Part shown: positions 8,970 through 16,426 of the stretch, piece after piece
How positions within the stretch are numbered: the stretch's first letter is position 1
How the letters are laid out: the number at the start of each line of letters is the position of its first letter
Source: Burkholderia sp. HI2500
GTDB lineage: Bacteria; Pseudomonadota; Gammaproteobacteria; Burkholderiales; Burkholderiaceae
Assembly: GCF_002223055.1 (NCBI RefSeq)
Contig: NZ_NKFL01000005.1
Span: 124,001 to 188,000 of the forward strand
Direction: 5' to 3'
DNA: 64,000 nucleotides
Notes under the pieces: model-generated
The model's database searches: none
What the model was told of the DNA's origin: nothing
Seen by the model: the letters and a program-made list of their open reading frames with translations, nothing else
Made by a program: the position numbers and the translations under genes

Positions 8970-9887
8970 TCAGATCGCGAACGCGGTGTCGCGTGCGCCG
9001 GTCGTTTCTTTCAAAGCTTTCACCCACTTGCGCGCGGGCAGCTTCAGCGTGTCCTCGATCAGCTTCGCGCGTTCGTCGAGCTGGGCGAACGACACGTCGA
9101 GCGCGGGGCCCGAGAACGCGATCGCGATCCGGTTGCCGTCATGCACTTCCGGCAGCGCGATCACGCGGTGATCGAACGCCGCGTTCAGGTGCTTCATGTT
9201 GCGCACGAAGCTCGGATGATCGCCGAACAGGTTGATCGTCGCGATGCCCGCGTCGGCGAGGCAGCCGCGCACCGCGCGGTAGAACGCGACGCTGTCGAGC
9301 ACGGGGCCGCGCGCGGTCGCGTCGTACAGGTCGATCTGGATCGCGCCCGTCGTGCCGCGGTTGGCCGGATCGTTGACGAAATCCCACGCGTCGGCTTCGT
9401 GCACGGCGAGCCGTGCATCGTCGGGCGGCAGCGCGAACATCGTGCGCGCGGCCACGATCACGGCCGGGTTCAGCTCGACGGCCTCGACCTTCGCTTGCGG
9501 CAGGAAGCGGTGCGAGAACTTGGTCAGCGCGCCGGTGCCGAGCCCGAGCTGGACGACCCGCTCGGGCGTTTCGAGGAACAGCAGCCACGCCATCATCTGC
9601 TGCGCATATTCGAGCTCGATATGCAGCGGCTTCGAGATCCGCATCGCGCCCTGCACCCATTCGGTACCGAAGTGCAGGAAGCGCACGCCGCCCTCTTCCG
9701 AGAACGTGACGGGCGCGAAGCGCGGCTTGCGCGGGGCTTCGAGCACGGGCACGTCGTCGTGCTCGTCGATGTCCGGGCGGCGCTTCAATCGCGGCGGCTG
9801 GAGTTTTTCGGAGCCGTTGTACGCGGACGGCTTGCTGCGCTTGTACGCGCGCGCCTCGGCGGACGCGCGCTTGATCAGTCGGGTCAT
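8970..9887 (-). CDS. Spermidine synthase-like protein
   Basis: A 305-residue protein with a basic 50-residue N-terminal extension, then a polyamine-synthase/methyltransferase Rossmann fold. The nucleotide-type loop VVQLGLGTGALTKF is followed by the acidic end of strand two, VEAVELNPAV, and a QIDLYDA segment where spermidine synthases have the catalytic D-x-x-D. Many bacterial members of this family lack proven aminopropyltransferase activity, so the call is by fold. It is monocistronic on the minus strand. Confidence 0.8.
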   Translation of the reverse strand: MTRLIKRASAEARAYKRSKPSAYNGSEKLQPPRLKRRPDIDEHDDVPVLEAPRKPRFAPVTFSEEGGVRFLHFGTEWVQGAMRISKPLHIELEYAQQMMAWLLFLETPERVVQLGLGTGALTKFSHRFLPQAKVEAVELNPAVIVAARTMFALPPDDARLAVHEADAWDFVNDPANRGTTGAIQIDLYDATARGPVLDSVAFYRAVRGCLADAGIATINLFGDHPSFVRNMKHLNAAFDHRVIALPEVHDGNRIAIAFSGPALDVSFAQLDERAKLIEDTLKLPARKWVKALKETTGARDTAFAI

Positions 9888-10009
9888 GTGTGAATCTCGC
9901 TGGGTGAAGCTGGTTTTAGCGGACGAGAGGATAGCATTGGCGGAGGGCTGGAGCCGCCGGCGATACTCGGCCGATCAGCCGACTTGCAGCCACCGGCAAC
10001 GTGGACGAT

Positions 10010-10033
10010 AATGCATCGCAATTGCGATGCATT
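10010..10033. promoter_or_regulatory. Perfect 24-bp palindrome, probable toxin-antitoxin operator
   Basis: The half-site AATGCATCGCAA is followed immediately by its exact reverse complement with no spacer. It ends 10 bp before the antitoxin start codon (10044) and one base before its GAGG ribosome-binding site. The position and symmetry fit autoregulation by the antitoxin or the toxin-antitoxin complex. Confidence 0.8.
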
Positions 10034-10043
10034 GAGGCCAATG

Positions 10044-10322
10044 ATGAAAACTGCCACTTTTCCGTCGGTTCGGGTCGAACCGGAACTGCGCGACGCCGCC
10101 GAAGATGTCCTTCAGGAAGGCGAAACGCTGTCGAGTTTCGTCGAGCAATCGATCCGCGAAGGCATCGAACGCCGCCGTCTCCACAGTGAATTTATTGCAC
10201 GCGGCCTTGCGTCACGGGACGAGGCCCGCCGTACTGGCGAATATGTGTCGTCGTCCGAGGTTCTCGAGCGGCTGGGTCGACGGCTCGACTCACTCCGTGA
10301 CAGGAAGCGTCAGGCTCAATGA
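10044..10322 (+). CDS. Antitoxin, ParD/YlcI-like ribbon-helix-helix
   Basis: A 92-residue acidic/basic protein. The N-terminal FPSVRVEPELRDAAEDVLQEGETLSSFVEQSIREGI is a ribbon-helix-helix domain of the kind found in ParD-like and YlcI/YnfO proteins; the C-terminal part is a charged tail ending in a basic helix. GAGG at 10034-10037 favours the second of two tandem ATGs. The stop overlaps the toxin start (ATGA), the usual translational coupling. It should bind the palindrome just upstream and neutralise the partner toxin. Confidence 0.85.
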   Translation: MKTATFPSVRVEPELRDAAEDVLQEGETLSSFVEQSIREGIERRRLHSEFIARGLASRDEARRTGEYVSSSEVLERLGRRLDSLRDRKRQAQ

Positions 10323-10627
10323 CGTATACGGTTCGCTTTACGCTTGCGGCAACCGATGATCTGGACCGACTCTATGCGTTCGTCGTCGATCGGGACGAGG
10401 CCGATGTCGACGTGGCCGAGCGCGCGCTGGCGGCCATTGCTTCGGGCATCGCTACGCTCGAATCCTCCCCGTTCACCTGCCGTAAAGTCCATCCGTCGAT
10501 GCCGTTTCTGCGGGAGTTGATCATCCCGTTCGGTGCGTCCGGCTATGTTGCATTGTTCGAAATCGACGACAGCCATACGGTGACGATCCTTGCCGTGCGT
10601 CACCAGCGGGAAAGCGACTACCACTGA
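10319..10627 (+). CDS. RelE/ParE-family toxin
   Basis: A 102-residue protein of the RelE/ParE superfamily. The start MTYTVRFTLAATDDLDRLYAFV and the C-terminal strand VTILAVRHQRESDYH are characteristic. In ParE-like members the target is DNA gyrase and in RelE-like members ribosome-bound mRNA; the sequence alone does not separate these here. It overlaps its antitoxin by 4 bp. Confidence 0.88.
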   Translation: MTYTVRFTLAATDDLDRLYAFVVDRDEADVDVAERALAAIASGIATLESSPFTCRKVHPSMPFLRELIIPFGASGYVALFEIDDSHTVTILAVRHQRESDYH

Positions 10628-10640
10628 CGACGAGGGTCTC

Positions 10641-10895
10641 ATGAACTCGACCGACAAGAAGATCTGGTTTCCGGCGAAACGCTACGGCTGGGGCTGGGGG
10701 TTGCCGGTCGCGTGGCAGGGCTGGGTCGTGCTGATGCTGTTCATGATCGGGATCGTTGGGAGCGCGTGGCTTTTGCCGCCGCACAAGTCGCCGTTCGCGT
10801 ACGGCGGGTGCATCGTGGGGTTAACCGTGATCCTGATTACCGTGTGCTGGATCAAGGGCGAGAAACCCCGGTGGCGATGGGGCAAGGACGATTGA
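10641..10895 (+). CDS. Small membrane protein of unknown function
   Basis: An 84-residue protein with two hydrophobic helices (WVVLMLFMIGIVGSAWLL and GGCIVGLTVILITVCWI) and a tryptophan-rich, basic C-terminus (KGEKPRWRWGKDD). The N-terminus WFPAKRYGWGWGLPVAWQGW is aromatic. It begins 13 bp after the toxin gene and may be co-transcribed with it. I do not recognise a family with confidence. Confidence 0.7.
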   Translation: MNSTDKKIWFPAKRYGWGWGLPVAWQGWVVLMLFMIGIVGSAWLLPPHKSPFAYGGCIVGLTVILITVCWIKGEKPRWRWGKDD

Positions 10896-11121
10896 ACGCT
10901 AGAGTCAGTGCCCGGCTCTACTTAGTACTCGCACCGACTTCGATCACGAACTGTTTGTCACTACACCCGCCTTTACGCAAACGACAGCATCGCCCTCACC
11001 GGACTCGAAGATCGCGATACCAGCGTCTCGTGACCATCCTTACAATCACCTCCACAAGCAAAGCTGAATCTCCGATCACTCGTCCCCATCGATCTCGGTC
11101 AACACATCAGGACTTGAAAAC

Positions 11122-11156
11122 GTCCAATTTGGACAGTAACATGTCGACATTGGACA
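11122..11156. promoter_or_regulatory. Inverted and direct repeats before the ParA-like gene
   Basis: GTCCAA-T-TTGGAC (11122-11134) is a perfect inverted repeat with a single central base. TTGGACA occurs at 11129-11135 and again at 11150-11156, 21 bp (two helical turns) apart. The region is A+T-rich and lies 22-57 bp upstream of ATG 11179, a suitable place for an operator or promoter. Confidence 0.5.
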
Positions 11157-11178
11157 ATTTCACCTTGTGGAGCACGCG

Positions 11179-12201
11179 ATGGATGTCAAGTACGCATACT
11201 GGAACAATAAGGGCGGCACCGGCAAAACGAGCCTGTGCTTTCAATCGATCGTTCGCTACGCTGAAAAACATCCGAAAAAACGCATCTTGGCGGTCGACAT
11301 GTGCCCGCAGGCCAACCTATCCGAGTTGATGCTTGGCGGGCTGAATAATAAGGGCAGCGAGAAGCTACTGGAGCGACAAGGCTTGGTGCCCAGATGCAGT
11401 GTTGGTGGGTACTTTCAACTCCGGCTGCCAGCGCCGTACGCCCCGCCAATTTTCAACGCGCATGACTTCATCACGAAGCCAAACAGCTACAACCAGGGCG
11501 TACCCTCAAACGTCGATCTGGTATGCGGTGATCCAATGTTGGAGCTCCAATCGAATGCCGTAAACACGCTTGCCAACAACCAAATTCCGGGAACGAATCC
11601 GTGGATTGCCGTCGTCGATTGGTTGAAAGATTTCCTGGATCAGCTTACCGACGAATACGACGTGGTCTTTCTCGATTGCAATCCTAGCTTCTCACTCTAT
11701 ACGCAGATTGCCCTCTCTACAGCAGACCGCATTGTGCTTCCCGTGATGGCGGACGACTCTTCCCGGCGGGCAATCCAAAATGCATTTTCCCTTATCTATG
11801 GCCTGAAACTACCGTCGGAAATTTACGCTGCGTACGCCTTCGCAACAAAGCTGAAGGATGCAAAACGCCCACTTCCCAAAGTTCATCTGATCGTCAAGAA
11901 TCGACTGACGCAGTATATGGGTGCCGCATCGGCCTATGCCGCCGTATTGCATGCTATCGAAGGTGACGTGAGCCAACTTTTGAAATCGAATCCTGAAATC
12001 TTCGGCTTCAAGAAAGTGGCAGCTGGGTTCGTGGAAATTCGAGATTTTCAGACAACCGGCGTGGTAGCTTTCGCAAAGGGGCTTCCGTTCTCGAAACTCC
12101 CGGTCGGCAAACAATCCATCAACGGCCATCGTGTGCAGGTGAAAGAGGACTACCTCGTCAATGCAAAGAAGGCGATGGATGATCTAGTCGCGAAACTGTG
12201 A
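11179..12201 (+). CDS. ParA/MinD-type ATPase of an accessory two-gene system
   Basis: A 340-residue P-loop ATPase of the ParA class. It has the deviant Walker A KGGTGKTS (11-18) with the signature lysine K11, an A-prime motif ILAVDMCPQANLS around D40, and Walker B DVVFLDCNPSF around D166. GGAG at 11169-11172 selects ATG 11179. No ParB-like partner or centromere array is nearby; instead the next gene encodes an Mrr-like nuclease domain, with only 53 bp between the stop and its likely ATG. Compared with neighbours it uses more A/T-ending codons, consistent with transfer. It may act as an NTP-dependent sensor or scaffold for the nuclease; that role is inference. Confidence 0.85.
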   Translation: MDVKYAYWNNKGGTGKTSLCFQSIVRYAEKHPKKRILAVDMCPQANLSELMLGGLNNKGSEKLLERQGLVPRCSVGGYFQLRLPAPYAPPIFNAHDFITKPNSYNQGVPSNVDLVCGDPMLELQSNAVNTLANNQIPGTNPWIAVVDWLKDFLDQLTDEYDVVFLDCNPSFSLYTQIALSTADRIVLPVMADDSSRRAIQNAFSLIYGLKLPSEIYAAYAFATKLKDAKRPLPKVHLIVKNRLTQYMGAASAYAAVLHAIEGDVSQLLKSNPEIFGFKKVAAGFVEIRDFQTTGVVAFAKGLPFSKLPVGKQSINGHRVQVKEDYLVNAKKAMDDLVAKL

Positions 12202-12254
12202 TCGTAGCTTCGCGGGCACCGAACGAGATTGCAACCCAAGCAAAGGTTATTTCG

Positions 12255-13214
12255 ATGGCCGACGCATTTCACTATCCACCAGAGCTGCTTGAATTGCTCG
12301 TTGAGACTATTCCTCGCCTCAGCAGAGCAAAGAAAGGCGTCATACTCTTCCTGCGCGGCGCCGGGGTTGCCGAAGAGGATCTTGCCGAAGTGGAGCGCAC
12401 CGTAACAATAGACCCGCGCTCCATCAGCAAATTCGAGATCGTCCGTAGGGTTCTCGTAAAGGTCAATGCACGTGGTGATAGTGGCCTGCGTCCTCGGCGC
12501 GAGATTATTAAGCGCGTGGTGGAGTTCGAAAGCTTCGAAACCTGCTGGCCGGAAGACCAGATGAAAGCGAAAGGGTTTGTAGCAAGCGTTCGAGAAACAG
12601 TCAATGCAAAGGATTCGTTCACGCGCATGAAGCAAGAGCGAGAAGCTGAGCGCGAAGCCACCCGAGCTCGCCAGCTTGCAGAGCAAGCAGCAACAGCCGA
12701 GAAACGCACCAAGATACAAGAGGTGAGCACGCGACTTGCAGCACTATTCGGCATGAATGACCAGCCCCATGAACGGGGAAAATTGCTTGAAAGCGTTCTC
12801 AATGACCTTTTCAAAGCTTATGGGATTCTGGTCCGAGAGGATTTCCGCCGCAAAGACCCGGACACATCGGTTGTAATTGAGCAAATCGACGGAGTGATAG
12901 AACTCGACGGCGTGCTGCATATTGTGGAAATGAAGTGGCTCAACTCGCCAGTCGGCACCGCCGAATTTTTTCCTCATCTCAGTCGCGTGTTCCTCCGTGC
13001 GAACGCTAACGGCATCTTCATTTCAGCCGCTGGCTTCACCGATCCTGTTATTCGGGAATGCACCACCGCACTCACTCAGAAGACGATGTTGCTCTGTTCA
13101 TTGCACGAAATCGTCATGCTATTGCAGCGAGGCGACGATCTAATTCCATTTTTTAAGAAAAAATCGCATGCAGCCATTGTCAACAAGAATCCATTTCTAC
13201 AGATTCTCTCGTAA
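12255..13214 (+). CDS. Protein with Mrr-like PD-(D/E)XK nuclease domain, partner of the ParA-like ATPase
   Basis: A 319-residue protein in three parts. Residues 1-118 form a helical domain I cannot assign; 120-160 are a charged coiled coil; 165-319 look like a restriction-endonuclease fold. In the last, RGKLLESVLNDLFKAYG (E180), QIDGVIELDGVLHIVEMKW (D212, E225, K227) and ANGIFISAAGFTDP fit the Mrr-type active site and following strand. ATG 12255 has AAGG eight bases upstream; a GTG at 12198 overlapping the ParA stop (GTGA) would add 19 residues. The gene ends in A+T-rich sequence, after which core-like sequence resumes. Nucleolytic defence is likely but unproven. Confidence 0.78.
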   Translation: MADAFHYPPELLELLVETIPRLSRAKKGVILFLRGAGVAEEDLAEVERTVTIDPRSISKFEIVRRVLVKVNARGDSGLRPRREIIKRVVEFESFETCWPEDQMKAKGFVASVRETVNAKDSFTRMKQEREAEREATRARQLAEQAATAEKRTKIQEVSTRLAALFGMNDQPHERGKLLESVLNDLFKAYGILVREDFRRKDPDTSVVIEQIDGVIELDGVLHIVEMKWLNSPVGTAEFFPHLSRVFLRANANGIFISAAGFTDPVIRECTTALTQKTMLLCSLHEIVMLLQRGDDLIPFFKKKSHAAIVNKNPFLQILS

Positions 13215-13288
13215 GCCGCATGGCGAGACGTAAGCCGAAAATATAGTCCCACTCACGAAGTAATCGTATTCCTGCACAAGTGCAGACT

Positions 13289-13765
13289 CTAATCGAGCAC
13301 CTGCCGCCACTGCGCGAGCTTCTGCTCGAACGTCAGCATCGCATTCGCCGGGCTCGACGAAGGCAGCACGAGCGTGTCGTACCCCGCCGCGCCGATCACC
13401 TCTGCGAACCGCCCCGCCGTCTTGCCGTTGAAACACACGCGCTTGAGCAACGGCGCATGCTCGCGCAACGACGCGAAATCGTTCGGCTTCGCATGCCGGA
13501 TCGCCGAATCGAGGCTGCCCTCACGATGGCACGCGGCCAATACATCCCAGATTCCGATCCCGTGCGACAGCACACGCTCGAGCCGCGCGTCGTACGCGAA
13601 CTCGTGCAGCCCGTGCTCGCCGAGCACAGTGCCGAGCAACCGCCAGAACTGGTTGCGCGGATGCGCGTAATACTGCGCGGCATCGAGCGACGCCTCGCCC
13701 GGAAAACTGCCGAGGATCATCGTGTGCGTATTCGCCGCGACGACCGGCGGAAAACCCCGCAACAT
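13289..13765 (-). CDS. DNA-deoxyinosine (hypoxanthine) glycosylase, UDG superfamily
   Basis: A 158-residue member of the uracil-DNA glycosylase superfamily, nearest to the hypoxanthine-DNA glycosylase group (UDG family 6). The motif-1 segment ILGSFPGEASL and YYAHPRNQFW are clear, as is the motif-2-like LPSSSPANA near the C-terminus. It would excise deaminated adenine from DNA. Its ATG shares one base with the ubiC stop (TGATG), so translation is coupled. Confidence 0.88.
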   Translation of the reverse strand: MLRGFPPVVAANTHTMILGSFPGEASLDAAQYYAHPRNQFWRLLGTVLGEHGLHEFAYDARLERVLSHGIGIWDVLAACHREGSLDSAIRHAKPNDFASLREHAPLLKRVCFNGKTAGRFAEVIGAAGYDTLVLPSSSPANAMLTFEQKLAQWRQVLD

Positions 13766-14361
13766 CACGCGCCTCCGTCCGGCCCGCCCGAGCGCGGCCC
13801 GTCGCCGTGCGCATCGAGATGGCGCCACAGCGCCGGCAGCATGCACTCGGTGACCATCAACGGCTTGCCGTGACGCTGGAACACCGAGCGCCGCGCGGCG
13901 AACGAATGCGGCGCACGCGCCGCGCCAAGCGCGTGGCTCGCCAGCGCATACAGCGGATGGCCGGCGATCACGCGCCGGCTGACGAGCGCCGAACGCTCGA
14001 CCTGCGGATCGCTGTACAGCAGCTCCGCCAGCGGACGCGTGCGCAGCCGCCGCATCGCCTGCCACACGCCCTTGCTGGCCGCGAGCGGCGCGATGCTGTG
14101 CGCGGCGACGAACGGCGTGCCGTCGACCGACAGGATCACCTCGCGCACCCACATCGGCGCGCGCGGCGCACTGGCGAGCGCGTCCGGCTCGTCGAACCAC
14201 GGGCAGTCGACGGCCTCGCGCGTCACGCGCACGTTCACGCGGCCGAGCCGCGCGAGGTGCGCGGTCAGCGATCCGCCGCGCGTCAGCCAGTCACGCTGAT
14301 CGAGCGTGCAGCCAGGCCGAGGCGTCTCGCGCCAGCCGGCCTGACCGCCGTCGAATCGCAT
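13765..14361 (-). CDS. ubiC: Chorismate--pyruvate lyase
   Basis: A 198-residue cytosolic enzyme that cleaves chorismate to 4-hydroxybenzoate and pyruvate, the first committed step of ubiquinone synthesis. Recognisable segments are [42 protein letters not shown] and the C-terminal [16 protein letters not shown] 14361 gives the MRFDGG start seen in related proteins; a GTG at 14373 overlapping the htpG stop is an alternative. It is sandwiched between htpG and the glycosylase. Confidence 0.93.
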   Translation of the reverse strand: MRFDGGQAGWRETPRPGCTLDQRDWLTRGGSLTAHLARLGRVNVRVTREAVDCPWFDEPDALASAPRAPMWVREVILSVDGTPFVAAHSIAPLAASKGVWQAMRRLRTRPLAELLYSDPQVERSALVSRRVIAGHPLYALASHALGAARAPHSFAARRSVFQRHGKPLMVTECMLPALWRHLDAHGDGPRSGGPDGGA

Positions 14362-14369
14362 GCGTGCGT

Positions 14370-16268
14370 TCACGCGGCGCGCGACAGCAGCAGCGCGTTG
14401 GTCCGCTTCACGAAGCTTGCCGGATCGTCGAGCATGCCGCCTTCGGCGAGCAGCGCCTGATCGAACAACAGATGGCACCAGTCGCCGAAATCGGCGCTGT
14501 CGGCGTTCAGCTGCTTCACGAGCGCGTGCTCCGGGTTGATCTCGAGGATCGGCTGCATCGCCGGCGCGTTCTGGCCGGCCGCCTTCAGCATGCGCTGCAG
14601 GTAACCGCTCATGTCGTTGTCGTCCGCGACGAGGCACGACGGCGAATCGGTCAGGCGGAACGTGACGCGCACTTCCTTCACCTTGTCGCCGAGCGCTTCC
14701 TTCATCTTCTCGACGACCGGCTTGATCGCCTCGCCCGCCTGCTCCTGCGCCTTCTTCTCCTCGTCGTTCAGCTCGCCGAGGTCGAGGTCGCCGCGTGCCA
14801 CGCTCGCGAGCGGCTTGCCGTCGAATTCGTGCAGGAACGACAGCATCCATTCGTCGACGCGGTCGGTCAGCAGCAGCACCTCGACGCCCTTCTTGCGGAA
14901 CACTTCCAGATGCGGGCTGTTCTTCGCGGCCTGCCACGTATCGGCGGTCACGTAGTAGATCTTGCTCTGCTCGGGCTTCATGCGCGACACGTAGTCGGCG
15001 AGCGACACGTCCTGCGCGTCGGTGTCGCCGTGCGTCGACGCGAAGCGCAGCAGCTTCGCGATGCGCTCGCGGTTCGCGTGATCCTCGCCGAGGCCTTCCT
15101 TCAGCACCTGGCCGAACGCGCCCCAGAACGTCTTGTACTTCTCCTTGCCGGCATCCTCTTCCGCGTTCGCGAGCTCTTCGAGCATCGACAGCGCGCGCTT
15201 CGTCACGCCTTCGCGGATCGCCTTCACGTCGCGGCTTTCCTGCAGGATTTCACGCGACACGTTCAGCGGCAGGTCGGCCGAATCGACGACGCCCTTCACG
15301 AAACGCAGGTATTGCGGCAACAGCTGCTCGGCGTCGTCCATGATGAACACGCGCTTCACGTACAGCTTCAGGCCGCCGCGATAGTCGCGGTTCCACAGGT
15401 CGAACGGTGCGTGCGACGGCACGAACAGCAGTTGCGTGTATTCGCTGCGGCCCTCGACGCGGTTATGCGTCCACGTGAGCGGATCCTGGTGGTCGTGCGC
15501 GATGTGCTGGTAGAACTGCGTGTACTGCTCGTCGGTGACGTCGCTCTTCGACCGCGTCCACAGCGCGCTCGCCTGGTTGACGGTCTCGTCCTCGTCCTTC
15601 AGGACCATCTCGCCCTTTTCCTGATCCCATTCTTCCTTCTGCATCAGGATCGGCAGCGCGATGTGGTCGGAATACTTCTGGATGATCGACTTCAGGCGGT
15701 GCGACGACAGCAGGTCGTCCTCGCCTTCGCGCAGGTGCAGCGTGATCGTCGTGCCGCGCTGCGCGCGCTCGATCGCGTCGATCGTGAAATCGCCCTCGCC
15801 CGCGCTTTCCCAGCGCACGGCTTCGCTCGCCGGCAGGCCCGCGCGACGCGTTTCAACCGTGATCTTGTCGGCGACGATGAAGCCCGAGTAGAAACCGACG
15901 CCGAACTGGCCGATCAGCGCCGCATCCTTCTGCTGGTCGCCCGACAGCTTCGTGAAGAACTCCTTGGTGCCCGAACGCGCGATCGTGCCGAGGTTCGCGA
16001 TCGCTTCGTCGCGGCTCATGCCGATGCCGTTGTCGTCGATCGTGATCGTGCGCGCGGCCTTGTCGTAGCCGATGCGGATGCGCAGGTTCGGATCGTTCTC
16101 GTACAGCGCGTTGTCCGCGAGCCCTTCGAAACGAAGCTTGTCGGCCGCGTCGGACGCGTTCGACACCAGTTCGCGCAGGAAGATTTCCTTGTTGCTGTAG
16201 AGCGAATGGATCATCAGGTGGAGGAGTTGCTTGACCTCTGCCTGAAAGCTCATCGTTTCATGTGCCAT
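14370..16268 (-). CDS. htpG: Chaperone HtpG (Hsp90)
   Basis: A 632-residue bacterial Hsp90, a homodimeric ATP-dependent chaperone of the cytosol. The GHKL ATP-binding motifs are intact: [17 protein letters not shown] and GQFGVGFYS. The middle domain and the C-terminal dimerisation domain are of normal length. The minus strand reads AGAGGAAACAGCATCC before ATG 16268. On the minus strand a CCCCATTC element lies nearby, but without a convincing heat-shock -35 partner. ubiC follows 8 bp after the stop, suggesting co-transcription. Confidence 0.97.
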   Translation of the reverse strand: MAHETMSFQAEVKQLLHLMIHSLYSNKEIFLRELVSNASDAADKLRFEGLADNALYENDPNLRIRIGYDKAARTITIDDNGIGMSRDEAIANLGTIARSGTKEFFTKLSGDQQKDAALIGQFGVGFYSGFIVADKITVETRRAGLPASEAVRWESAGEGDFTIDAIERAQRGTTITLHLREGEDDLLSSHRLKSIIQKYSDHIALPILMQKEEWDQEKGEMVLKDEDETVNQASALWTRSKSDVTDEQYTQFYQHIAHDHQDPLTWTHNRVEGRSEYTQLLFVPSHAPFDLWNRDYRGGLKLYVKRVFIMDDAEQLLPQYLRFVKGVVDSADLPLNVSREILQESRDVKAIREGVTKRALSMLEELANAEEDAGKEKYKTFWGAFGQVLKEGLGEDHANRERIAKLLRFASTHGDTDAQDVSLADYVSRMKPEQSKIYYVTADTWQAAKNSPHLEVFRKKGVEVLLLTDRVDEWMLSFLHEFDGKPLASVARGDLDLGELNDEEKKAQEQAGEAIKPVVEKMKEALGDKVKEVRVTFRLTDSPSCLVADDNDMSGYLQRMLKAAGQNAPAMQPILEINPEHALVKQLNADSADFGDWCHLLFDQALLAEGGMLDDPASFVKRTNALLLSRAA

Positions 16269-16426
16269 GGATGCTGTTTCCTCTTACTTGAACTTGAATG
16301 GGGTGCCGCGAGCGCCCGGCGCGCGACGCCGGCCGGCCCGTGAAAGGCGACCGCCTGGCGCTAGCGGTTTGCGCGCGTATCTGGAGGCGGCACGCCCGAT
16401 TTCAAGGGCGGGCGTGCCGCGCCGCG

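Noticed and set aside
11179..12201. Plasmid or chromosome partition locus
   Set aside because: The ATPase is ParA-like, but there is no ParB homologue, no parS-like 16-bp palindromes and no replication gene; the linked gene encodes a nuclease-type domain.
16269..16330. Heat-shock (sigma-32) promoter for htpG
   Set aside because: A CCCCATTC -10-like element is visible on the minus strand, but no CTTGAA-like -35 lies at the required distance.
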